Shown piece by piece: positions 13,059-19,315 of a stretch of DNA of 19,315 nt. Source of the stretch: Prevotella sp. GTDB taxonomy: Bacteria > Bacteroidota > Bacteroidia > Bacteroidales > Bacteroidaceae. The notes under the pieces were generated by a model. That model worked only from the letters and a program-made list of their open reading frames with translations. It was not told the origin of the DNA and did not search any database. The translations under genes and the position numbers were made by a program. The stretch covers positions 1-19,315 of the forward strand of contig JAIJUV010000030.1 of NCBI GenBank assembly GCA_022732315.1. The letters run 5' to 3'. Every line of letters begins with the position of its first letter. The first letter of the stretch is position 1.

Positions 13059-13814
13059 ATGAATAAAATTGCTCTTATTACTGGCGCAACCAGCGGAATA
13101 GGCGAGGCTTGCGCACGTCGCTTTGCTCAAGGCGGCTACAATTTGATTCTTACGGGTAGAAACACCGGTAAGTTGGAAATCTTGAAGAAACAGTTGGAAG
13201 GTACCGGCATCCAGGTGCTGGCACTTGCCTTCGATGTGCGCAACCGTGATGCGGCAAAGAAGGCGGTGGATTACATCCCGCTGGATTGGCGAAAGATTGA
13301 TGTGCTCATCAACAATGCCGGATTGGCTCGTGGTCTGGAACCTGAGTATGAGGGAGATTTTGATGATTGGGATCAGATGATTGATACCAATATCAAGGGC
13401 TTGCTCACCATGACCCGCCTCATCGTGCCGGGTATGGTGAGAAGAAACCACGGTCATGTCATCAACATCGGTAGTGTGGCTGGCGATGCTGCCTACGCGG
13501 GTGGTAACGTGTATTGTGCTACCAAGGCGGCTGTGAAGGCCATCTCTGATGGACTGCGTATTGACGTGGCTCACACCAAGGTGCGTGTTACCAACGTGAA
13601 GCCGGGATTGGTGGAAACCAACTTCTCTAACGTCCGTTTCCATGGCGATGCCCGCCGTGCCGACAATGTGTATCGTGGCATCGAACCGTTGAATGGTGAT
13701 GATGTGGCAGACGTAGCCTTCTATGCTGCCAGTGCCCCAGAGCATGTGCAGATAGCCGAAGTTCTGGTTTTGGCTACGCATCAGGCCAACGGAACCGTGA
13801 TACACAGAGACTAG
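13059..13814 (+). CDS. Short-chain dehydrogenase/reductase, YdfG-like
   Basis: A 251-residue classical SDR that oxidises or reduces a hydroxy/keto group with NAD(P). Cofactor motif TGATSGIG (8-15), structural NNAG (85-88), and catalytic Ser139, Tyr152 and Lys156 (YCATK) are all in place; PG near 196-197 follows as usual. Arg34 after the second strand (LTGRN) suggests NADPH preference. Overall sequence is closest in character to YdfG-type 3-hydroxy acid dehydrogenases (NADP-dependent, e.g. serine/3-hydroxypropionate), but the exact substrate is uncertain. It probably shares a transcript with the phosphatase upstream and ends at the AT-rich hairpin 13821-13873. Confidence 0.92.
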   Translation: MNKIALITGATSGIGEACARRFAQGGYNLILTGRNTGKLEILKKQLEGTGIQVLALAFDVRNRDAAKKAVDYIPLDWRKIDVLINNAGLARGLEPEYEGDFDDWDQMIDTNIKGLLTMTRLIVPGMVRRNHGHVINIGSVAGDAAYAGGNVYCATKAAVKAISDGLRIDVAHTKVRVTNVKPGLVETNFSNVRFHGDARRADNVYRGIEPLNGDDVADVAFYAASAPEHVQIAEVLVLATHQANGTVIHRD

Positions 13815-13820
13815 TTTATA

Positions 13821-13873
13821 GTTGATAGTTTATAGTTTATAGGCAATCTTGCTATCAACTATTAACTATCAAC
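13821..13873. terminator. AT-rich 22-bp hairpin between convergent genes
   Basis: Arms 13821-13842 and 13852-13873 pair at 20 of 22 positions around a 9-nt loop. The arms are made of the gttgatagttaatag repeat also seen at 9615-9680. It lies between the SDR stop (13814) and the stop of the convergent regulator (13880), so it may terminate both, though it lacks GC-rich pairs and a long T run. Confidence 0.55.
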
Positions 13874-13879
13874 TTTTAA

Positions 13880-15544
13880 CTATAAAATAATGTGGCAGAG
13901 GCGATTGACATCCGATTCGAACGTATCGCGGTTGATCGCCTTTGCTCTCATGCCCGACTTGTAGTTGTAGATGGTCTGGGTGGAGTAATGCAGCAGGGTG
14001 GCTATTTCCTGACTGTCGGTTACGCCCAGTCGCATCAAGGCATAGATGCGGATTTCCGTGGTCAGCGTGTGGGTAGTTGGCACCTCCAGCTGGCTTTCTG
14101 GCAGCAGGAGCTTGTTCAACTCTGTAACGAAACCTGGATACAACTCCATGAACGCCTTGTCGAAACGGTTGTAGAACATCTGTGTCTCTTCCTCTTCCAA
14201 CTTGTGGGTGTTGAGACTCTTCAGCAGGTCGGCAGCCTGGTTTGCCTTGATTTTTCGGCTTACCAGTTTGCGATAATCAGCGAGCTTACTGATGTATGCA
14301 GCACTGATGTCCATAAAGAGGCGCAAGTATGTTTCGCGCTTGATGTTGGTTTCTATGAGCTGCTGGTTCAGTTCGGTGAGCTGATTGTTCATCTCTGAAA
14401 GCTGGCTGTTCATCTCTATCTGTTTCTTGTTCTGCTCTTCAATCTCCTGCTTGTTTTTCTTCAGTTTGTTCTTCTGCCTGTTGTTCACGAAGGCAAGGAT
14501 GATGATGATGATCAGTGCTGCGCTTACTGCGATGAAGCCCGTAAGGATGCGGGCACGTGAACGCTCGGCAGCCTGCTGGTTGGCAGCTGCGATGACTGGC
14601 AGGATGTTTGAAATCTCCATCATGCGCAGCTGGTTGTTGAAGAACTGGGCATCTTCCATGGTGTGCTGGATGTATTTGGCTGCCCGTTTGCTGTTGTTCT
14701 CATCTTTTTTAAAGAGGTAATAGGCCAGCTTCTGCAGTGCTACCGTTTCCTTGAGCTGGCACAAGCCGTCGCTAACGGATGCCTCCACGAGATATTTCTC
14801 GTAAAGGTCGAATTTGCCGGTTAACTTGTAGTATCGTGCAGCACCGTATGCCGACATGGCATGGATGCGTGATTTGGCTGGAGACATTTTCAGTGCCTTC
14901 AGAAACAGTGTGAGCGATTTCCTGCTTGTAGGTTCATCGAGATAGATCCTTTCGCCTAGCAGATAATTGTAGTAGACGGTGTTTCTGCTATCTTCGTTGA
15001 AATTCTGGAGCAAGAGATCTATGTAATGCTTCTTTTGGGTGCGGAATTCTTCTGCGTAGTCAGAATTCTTGGCGTATGATTCCCAGTAATTATACAGCCA
15101 GGCAAAGGTGAAGTAATAGTATAACTTCAGTTTGTTGGGCATTGTTTCTGGGTTGAGTGTCTGGAGCAGGACTTCGGCCTTGCCATAGAATCCTCTTACC
15201 GAGAGTACAGACGCCTGGTTTATCTGGTTGAGGGTGATGTAATAAGAATCCTTGCACTTTTCTGCCAGCTCAAGTCCTCTTTTCATATATGCGTATGCCG
15301 AGTCGTAGCGGTATGCGCTGTAGGCACGGTATATGCTGTCGAGGAAAAGCAGCCGGGTCTTGTTATCTTCTGCGTCTAAAGCTTGTTGCTTCAGCTGTTT
15401 CAGCTCTTTTTCCTTGATGTCTTGATAATACTGGTCGTTATCAATCATGTAATCTATACGCTCCAGAAGCTTCTTCTCATCGGTTTTGCCTTGGGTGAGC
15501 AGTGGCATCATAAGCATAAGAAGTAAAAATAACAATTGCTTCAT
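13880..15544 (-). CDS. DUF6377-type TPR membrane regulator with C-terminal HTH
   Basis: A 554-residue one-component membrane regulator. Signal or first membrane segment at 2-17; a TPR-like helical sensor region outside the membrane (about 25-325); a membrane helix (333-354, [18 protein letters not shown]); a coiled coil (355-405, Asn/Gln-rich heptads); then a cytosolic domain whose end carries a LuxR-like helix-turn-helix (about 505-535: [20 protein letters not shown] followed by IYNYKSGMR). DUF6377 proteins in Bacteroidetes have this layout and are thought to be transcription regulators; targets are unknown. It is monocistronic, with a -7 box at 15641-15648 and two 21-nt tandem repeats in the leader, which could be its own operator. 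It lies convergent to the SDR gene and divergent from the ncRNA and rfbDB region, so those are candidate targets. Confidence 0.85.
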   Translation of the reverse strand: MKQLLFLLLMLMMPLLTQGKTDEKKLLERIDYMIDNDQYYQDIKEKELKQLKQQALDAEDNKTRLLFLDSIYRAYSAYRYDSAYAYMKRGLELAEKCKDSYYITLNQINQASVLSVRGFYGKAEVLLQTLNPETMPNKLKLYYYFTFAWLYNYWESYAKNSDYAEEFRTQKKHYIDLLLQNFNEDSRNTVYYNYLLGERIYLDEPTSRKSLTLFLKALKMSPAKSRIHAMSAYGAARYYKLTGKFDLYEKYLVEASVSDGLCQLKETVALQKLAYYLFKKDENNSKRAAKYIQHTMEDAQFFNNQLRMMEISNILPVIAAANQQAAERSRARILTGFIAVSAALIIIIILAFVNNRQKNKLKKNKQEIEEQNKKQIEMNSQLSEMNNQLTELNQQLIETNIKRETYLRLFMDISAAYISKLADYRKLVSRKIKANQAADLLKSLNTHKLEEEETQMFYNRFDKAFMELYPGFVTELNKLLLPESQLEVPTTHTLTTEIRIYALMRLGVTDSQEIATLLHYSTQTIYNYKSGMRAKAINRDTFESDVNRLCHIIL

Positions 15545-15575
15545 CTTTTATTAGTAATTTGTTAATGATAAGATT

Positions 15576-15617
15576 GTCTCCAAATGGGACAAAATAGTCT
15601 CCAAAGGGAACAAAATA
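15576..15617. repeat. Two tandem 21-nt repeats before the regulator gene
   Basis: Units at 15576-15596 and 15597-15617 match at 19 of 21 positions (gtctccaaa..gg.acaaaata form), and a third partial unit begins at 15618 (gtct). The 21-nt spacing is two helical turns. They lie between the -7 box and the start codon of the DUF6377 gene. Confidence 0.7.
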
Positions 15618-15640
15618 GTCTATTTGTCGATTTTATGGTG

Positions 15641-15648
15641 CAAAGATA
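15641..15648 (-). promoter_or_regulatory. -7 box of the DUF6377 regulator gene
   Basis: TATCTTTG on the minus strand (15648-15641) fits TAnnTTTG exactly. It would give a leader of about 90 nt that contains the 21-nt repeats. No clear TTG lies 19-21 bases upstream. Confidence 0.6.
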
Positions 15649-15793
15649 CAAATTTCTTTTCATATAATATTATTTACTTTGATAAAAATAGTTAAGATTT
15701 AACCTATATTGATTATCAGGCGGTTATGGAGCTTTTGCTTTTTAAAAGTTTACTAAGTTCCTACTAGGGTATACAACTTTGAAAAATTATGCC

Positions 15794-15801
15794 TACCTTT
15801 G
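15794..15801 (+). promoter_or_regulatory. -7 box of the candidate ncRNA
   Basis: TACCTTTG (TAnnTTTG) lies about 7 bases before the proposed 5' end of the RNA. No plausible start codon with a good coding frame follows. Confidence 0.6.
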
Positions 15802-15807
15802 CATCGG

Positions 15808-16077
15808 AATTCAAAAAAGCAGTATAATTAAGACAAAGGTTTTATTACCACTTCAAGTCTTCTTAAAAGTTAGTTTTAAAGGTATAAAATATTCCTTTTG
15901 TTGATTTAGTATGTTGATTTAAATAAGGACAGTATTAGTTTTTTAGGGAAAAGGATTGATTGAATAGGAAGCCTGCTTGATTGAATCAGTATTGCTTTCA
16001 AAAAAGCAGAAATGCTTTTCTATTATGTTTAGGAAAGACCCATCATTTTCTTGTGAAAGAAGGTGATGGGCTTTTTT
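15808..16077 (+). ncRNA. Candidate independent non-coding RNA, about 270 nt
   Basis: The stretch has a consensus -7 box at 15794-15801, no convincing ORF, and a 14-bp terminator at its end. A long-range helix pairs 15816-15825 (aaagcagtat) with 15989-15998 (gtattgcttt), 10 bp with two G-U pairs, closing most of the molecule. Local stems lie inside, for example aagac 15830-15834 with gtctt 15857-15861, and aaagg..ata with tat.ccttt near 15879-15898. Length and closed-rod shape would suit a 6S-like RNA, but the RNase P, tmRNA and SRP signature sequences were not found and I cannot assign a family. It could also be a long attenuated leader of rfbD. Confidence 0.55.
16039..16077 (+). terminator. 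Intrinsic terminator of the candidate ncRNA
   Basis: A 14-bp stem (16039-16052 with 16057-16070, two G-U pairs) closes a 4-nt loop and is followed by six T (16072-16077). It is oriented for plus-strand transcripts and lies upstream of the separate rfbD promoter. Confidence 0.88.
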
Positions 16078-16176
16078 ATGCCCTAAACTTTCATATCTAT
16101 GCTCTATACTTTCAAAGCCTAAACTTTAATTTTTGTTACTATCTCCCTCTTTATCCTCACTTTGTTCACCGAAAAC

Positions 16177-16207
16177 TTGCGTATATCAGATTTATTACGT
16201 ACCTTTG
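16177..16207 (+). promoter_or_regulatory. Promoter of rfbD-rfbB
   Basis: TTG (16177-16179), a 20-nt spacer and TACCTTTG (16200-16207) form a complete Bacteroidetes promoter, starting transcription near 16214 and giving a leader of about 53 nt before ATG 16267. Confidence 0.78.
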
Positions 16208-16228
16208 CCACATATTTAAATATATGGC
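16207..16228. promoter_or_regulatory. 22-bp near-palindrome at the rfbD transcription start
   Basis: gcca.atatttaaatat.tggc matches its reverse complement at 20 of 22 positions. It begins at the last base of the -7 box and spans the expected start site, so it could be a repressor site or a 5'-end hairpin. Confidence 0.5.
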
Positions 16229-16266
16229 AGGAATTTGGTAATAAGTTGAATAAAAAATATAATTCA

Positions 16267-17139
16267 ATGAATATATTAGTAACAGGCGCTAATGGTCAGC
16301 TCGGCCATGAAATGCAGATTTGCGCCAAAAACAGCAATCACAAGTTTGTCTTCACCGATGTGGCTGAAGGCTATGAGAAATTGGACATCACTAACCTCGA
16401 CGCTATACGCGAAAAGGTGAAGGAAAATGATATCCAGGTTATCGTTAACTGCGCTGCCTATACCAACGTGGATAAGGCAGAGAGCGACTTCGACCTCGCT
16501 AACCTGCTCAACAATACGGCGGCAGGCAACCTGGCGCAGGCGATGAAGGAGGTGGATGGAACCCTGATTCATGTGAGCACAGACTATGTGTTCCAGGGCG
16601 ACAAGAACATCCCTTGCAAGGAAGACTGGGAAACCAATCCGCTCGGTGTATACGGCAAGACCAAGCTCGCAGGAGAAAAGAGCATCGAGGCTACAGGCTG
16701 CAAGCACATCATCATCCGCACAGCATGGCTCTACTCGCAGTGGGGTAAGAACTTCGTGAAGACTATGCAGAGCCTCACGGCTAGTCACGACACCCTGAAG
16801 GTGGTATTCGACCAGGTGGGTACTCCTACTTACGCTGGCGACCTGGCTGCCGTCATCTCTCACATCATCGAGACCAACCAGCTCGACAAGACTGGCATCT
16901 ACCACTTCTCTAACGAGGGTGTATGTTCCTGGTTCGACTTTGCCAAGATTATCTGCGAACTCAGCGGCAATACCTGCGATATTCAGCCTTGCTACAGCGA
17001 GGAGTTCCCAAGCCCAGTGAAGCGTCCTCACTTCTCAGTGCTCGACAAGAGCAAGCTGAAGCAGACCTTCGGTTTTAAGGTGCCATACTGGACAGAGAGT
17101 TTGAAGAAGTGTATCGCCGAATTGGCAGAAGCAAAATAA
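16267..17139 (+). CDS. rfbD: dTDP-4-dehydrorhamnose reductase
   Basis: A 290-residue NAD(P)H-dependent reductase of the extended SDR type, the last step of dTDP-L-rhamnose synthesis. Cofactor motif TGANGQLG (6-13); STDYVF (104-109) with catalytic Thr105; YGKTK (129-133) with Tyr129 and Lys133; then RTAWLYS and the VSDQ-like segment VFDQVGTPT, all typical of RmlD. ATG 16267 (MNILVTGANG) is chosen because the family always starts at the first beta strand. The frame is open back to ATG 16162, but that extension would include the promoter and start site. rfbB follows after 33 bases, so the two form an operon for a surface polysaccharide precursor. The RmlA and RmlC enzymes are not in the window. 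Confidence 0.96.
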   Translation: MNILVTGANGQLGHEMQICAKNSNHKFVFTDVAEGYEKLDITNLDAIREKVKENDIQVIVNCAAYTNVDKAESDFDLANLLNNTAAGNLAQAMKEVDGTLIHVSTDYVFQGDKNIPCKEDWETNPLGVYGKTKLAGEKSIEATGCKHIIIRTAWLYSQWGKNFVKTMQSLTASHDTLKVVFDQVGTPTYAGDLAAVISHIIETNQLDKTGIYHFSNEGVCSWFDFAKIICELSGNTCDIQPCYSEEFPSPVKRPHFSVLDKSKLKQTFGFKVPYWTESLKKCIAELAEAK

Positions 17140-17172
17140 TTATTAATTATTAATTGTAAATTATTAATTGAA

Positions 17173-18306
17173 ATGAAGAATATCATTATCACGGGCGGTG
17201 CTGGTTTCATCGGCTCACACGTAGTAAGACTTTTCGTGAACAAATATCCTGAGTATCACATCATCAACCTCGATAAGTTGACTTACGCTGGTAATCTGGC
17301 TAACCTCAAGGACATTGAGGCTAAGCCTAACTATACTTTCGTTAAGGGCGATATCTGCGATTTCGACCTGATGTTGAAGCTGATGCAGGATTACAAGGTG
17401 GATGGCATCATCCATCTCGCTGCCGAGAGCCATGTAGATAGAAGTATCAAGGATCCTTTCACCTTCGCTCAGACCAACGTGATGGGTACCCTGTCTCTGC
17501 TCCAGGCGGCAAAGATTTACTGGGAGAGTCTTCCTGAGGGATATGAGGGCAAGCGTTTCTACCACATCTCTACCGATGAGGTGTACGGTGCCTTGCAGAT
17601 GACTCATCCAGAGGGTGTTCCAGCTCCTTTCACTACCAAGGCATCTAGCGGTAAGAACCACGAGGCTTATGGCGAGGAGTTCTTCTTGGAGACTACCAAG
17701 TACAATCCTCACTCTCCATATTCTGCATCCAAGGCAAGCTCAGACCACTTCGTCCGTGCTTTTCACGATACATACGGTATGCCTACCATCGTGACCAACT
17801 GCTCTAACAACTACGGTCCATACCAGTTCCCAGAGAAGTTGATTCCGCTGTTTATCAACAATATCCGTCATCGCAAGCCATTGCCAGTATATGGTAAGGG
17901 TGAGAATGTGCGCGACTGGTTGTATGTAGTAGATCATGCCCGTGCCATCGATATGATTTTCCATAAGGGTAAGATAGCCGAGACCTATAACATCGGCGGT
18001 TTCAACGAGTGGAAGAATATTGACATCATCAAGGTGGTAATCAAGACTGTTGATAGATTGCTCGGCAGAAAGGAAGGCGAGGATATGGATCTCATCACTT
18101 ATGTAACAGACAGAAAGGGTCACGATATGCGTTATGCCATCGACTCTAGAAAGTTGCAGAAGGAATTGGGGTGGGAGCCATCTCTCCAGTTTGAGGAGGG
18201 TATCGAGGAAACCGTAAAATGGTATCTCGATAACCAGGAATGGATGGACAATGTAACCTCTGGTGATTATCAGAAGTATTACGATAATATGTATTCCAAT
18301 CGATAA
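17173..18306 (+). CDS. rfbB: dTDP-glucose 4,6-dehydratase
   Basis: A 377-residue enzyme of the extended SDR family that converts dTDP-glucose to dTDP-4-keto-6-deoxyglucose. It has the NAD motif GGAGFIGSH (8-16), AAESHVDRS (83-91), the catalytic triplet Thr134-Asp135-Glu136 in STDEVYG, and YSASK (183-187) with Tyr183 and Lys187. NNYGPYQFPEKLIP and RDWLYVVDH follow as in RmlB. An insert at about 150-178 makes it longer than the approximately 350-residue enterobacterial form; this insert is usual for Bacteroidetes. The short gap from rfbD is made of attaattatt-type AT repeats. A terminator at 18403-18442 ends the operon. Confidence 0.97.
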   Translation: MKNIIITGGAGFIGSHVVRLFVNKYPEYHIINLDKLTYAGNLANLKDIEAKPNYTFVKGDICDFDLMLKLMQDYKVDGIIHLAAESHVDRSIKDPFTFAQTNVMGTLSLLQAAKIYWESLPEGYEGKRFYHISTDEVYGALQMTHPEGVPAPFTTKASSGKNHEAYGEEFFLETTKYNPHSPYSASKASSDHFVRAFHDTYGMPTIVTNCSNNYGPYQFPEKLIPLFINNIRHRKPLPVYGKGENVRDWLYVVDHARAIDMIFHKGKIAETYNIGGFNEWKNIDIIKVVIKTVDRLLGRKEGEDMDLITYVTDRKGHDMRYAIDSRKLQKELGWEPSLQFEEGIEETVKWYLDNQEWMDNVTSGDYQKYYDNMYSNR

Positions 18307-18327
18307 TAGCTTTTGGAGTAATCGGAA

Positions 18328-18371
18328 CATGTTTTTATTGTAACCGGTGCATGTCTCTATTGTAACCGGTG
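18328..18371. repeat. Two tandem 22-nt repeats after rfbB
   Basis: Units at 18328-18349 and 18350-18371 match at 20 of 22 positions and share tattgtaaccggtg, whose accggt core is palindromic. They lie 21 bases after the rfbB stop and before the terminator. Their role is unknown. Confidence 0.75.
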
Positions 18372-18402
18372 CAAGAGATCCTGTTTTGTATATTGAATCA
18401 GG

Positions 18403-18442
18403 AGTCCTGTATTTGTTTATAACAGCAAATGCAGGACTTTTT
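18403..18442 (+). terminator. Terminator of the rfbD-rfbB operon
   Basis: A 13-bp stem (18403-18415 with 18426-18438, one T-G pair) has a 10-nt loop and is followed by a run of five T (18438-18442). Confidence 0.85.
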
Positions 18443-18537
18443 GGTTTTATGGCAATTAAAATGCAGTAAATATATTATTATTTCTTAATTTTTTATGCTT
18501 TATGTCGAAGAAAACTGAAAACTAGAAAATATTTTTC

Positions 18538-18545
18538 TATCTTTG
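18538..18545 (+). promoter_or_regulatory. -7 box of the PCMD protein gene
   Basis: TATCTTTG lies 31 bases before ATG 18576 and is preceded by an A-rich stretch (about 18508-18530). No TTG is seen at the expected spacing. Confidence 0.6.
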
Positions 18546-18575
18546 CAGCCTTAATGATATATAAAAGAAACAGAT

Positions 18576-19315
18576 ATGAAGAAAATAATAATATCAGGCA
18601 TCGTTATGGCGGTTGCTACCTTGTCGTGCCTTCCCGTTAAGGGACAGGAAAAGGTGGTTCCTTTTAAATATGGTAATATGGACCACTGGGTAATCAGGAA
18701 TATCAAAGAATCAGGCATTATCGGAGGAAATCAGAAAAAAGTTTATGCCGTTGGACCTAATATGACTATCAATGGTAATATTCCTTATACCAATAAGGGT
18801 GGTTCGCCTTGGGGTTCCTCTAATGTCCTGGCACATGTATCGGGCATCTATAAGACGAATAACTCTGTGTTTCGTGATAAACATGGTAGTGGATATTGTG
18901 CCAAACTGGTAACCCATATTGAGAAAGTAAAAGTGCTGGGACTCATCAATATCAAGGTCTTGGCTGCCGGTTCTCTCTTTCTGGGTGATGTTCGTGAGCC
19001 GATAACAAGTACTAAGGATGGTCCTAAAGCCATCAATTGGGGTATACCATTCACCGCACGTCCTAAGGCTTTGCGCTTTGATTATAAGACTTCTTTTCCT
19101 AATGCAGCCAATCGTATCAAGCAGAATGGATTTAGCGGAGCCTCTACGGTTGCAGGTCGAGATCATGCTATAGCTGTGCTCTATCTGCAGAAACGGCATG
19201 AAGATGCTAAGGGAAATATAACAGCTAAACGTGTGGGTACGATGGTAGTCAGATTCGGAAAGAGTACCGATAGATGGGTGGAAGATGCTACCTATACAAT
19301 CCATTATGGCGATAT
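18576..19315 (+). CDS. PCMD domain exported protein, 3'-truncated by the window edge
   Basis: The frame is open from ATG 18576 to the end, 246 codons with no stop, so the gene continues outside. Residues 1-25 look like a signal peptide (MKKIIISGIVMAVATLSCLP, cleavage near KGQ/EK); the Cys18 context (TLSC) is a poor lipobox, so lipidation is doubtful. The mature start (VVPFKYGNMDHWVIRNIKES) and the segment GGSPWGSSNVLAHVSGIYKT with nearby SVFR and GYCAKL match the putative carbohydrate metabolism domain (PCMD) of Bacteroidetes surface proteins, a beta-rich module thought to bind glycans. It has its own -7 box and follows the rfbDB terminator, so it is a separate unit. Its function is unproven. 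Confidence 0.8.
   Translation, partial: MKKIIISGIVMAVATLSCLPVKGQEKVVPFKYGNMDHWVIRNIKESGIIGGNQKKVYAVGPNMTINGNIPYTNKGGSPWGSSNVLAHVSGIYKTNNSVFRDKHGSGYCAKLVTHIEKVKVLGLINIKVLAAGSLFLGDVREPITSTKDGPKAINWGIPFTARPKALRFDYKTSFPNAANRIKQNGFSGASTVAGRDHAIAVLYLQKRHEDAKGNITAKRVGTMVVRFGKSTDRWVEDATYTIHYGD

Noticed and set aside
15981..16241. 86-codon open frame on the plus strand
   Set aside because: It runs through a strong terminator and the rfbD promoter, and its protein is Phe/Tyr/His-rich low-information sequence.
16162..16266. N-terminal extension of rfbD
   Set aside because: The extra 35 residues would be encoded across the -7 box and start site, and the family starts at MNILVTGANG.

Overview
The window looks like chromosome of a gut-type Bacteroidales bacterium, most like Prevotella/Segatella (for example S. 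copri). Several signs agree. Promoters have the Bacteroidetes form TTG-N19/20-TAnnTTTG, and Shine-Dalgarno sites are weak. Lipoprotein families typical of Bacteroidetes are present (DUF5689, tandem DUF6359, PCMD), as are a DUF6377-type TPR membrane regulator and a type B L31. The genus is an inference; the phylum is well supported.

Left part (1-2760): a short ORF running in from the left edge and a bidirectional terminator come first. A secreted lipoprotein DNA/RNA non-specific nuclease follows (minus strand), then rpmE2 (L31 type B, minus) with its own terminator, promoter and a leader that folds into a three-way junction. Next is a two-gene minus-strand unit: a 53-residue protein followed one base later by a GNAT acetyltransferase resembling toxin-type GNATs.

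Middle (2770-9614): a three-gene minus-strand operon encodes a TonB-dependent outer-membrane receptor, a DUF5689 plus jelly-roll lipoprotein, and a lipoprotein with two DUF6359 repeats plus a jelly-roll domain. It ends in a strong terminator. Divergent from it is a secreted endonuclease/exonuclease/phosphatase (EEP) protein with intact catalytic residues. With the lipoprotein nuclease this suggests surface nucleic-acid or phosphoester scavenging, although no substrate is proven.

9700-13814: a uracil-DNA-glycosylase-family protein, uridine kinase, a DUF308 membrane protein (minus), a histidine phosphatase and a YdfG-like short-chain dehydrogenase. The uridine kinase gene is flanked by two unrelated but identically organised nested palindromic elements of about 235 bp. 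Each has outer, middle and inner inverted arms, with 22-44 nt arms that are nearly perfect.

13820-19315: a membrane-spanning TPR/HTH regulator (minus) is preceded by tandem 21-nt repeats. A probable stand-alone non-coding RNA of about 270 nt follows, with its own -7 box, a long-range closing helix and a strong terminator. Then come rfbD and rfbB for dTDP-L-rhamnose synthesis, a 22-nt tandem repeat, a terminator, and the start of a PCMD-domain exported protein cut by the window edge. No tRNA, rRNA, CRISPR array, transposase or phage gene was seen.
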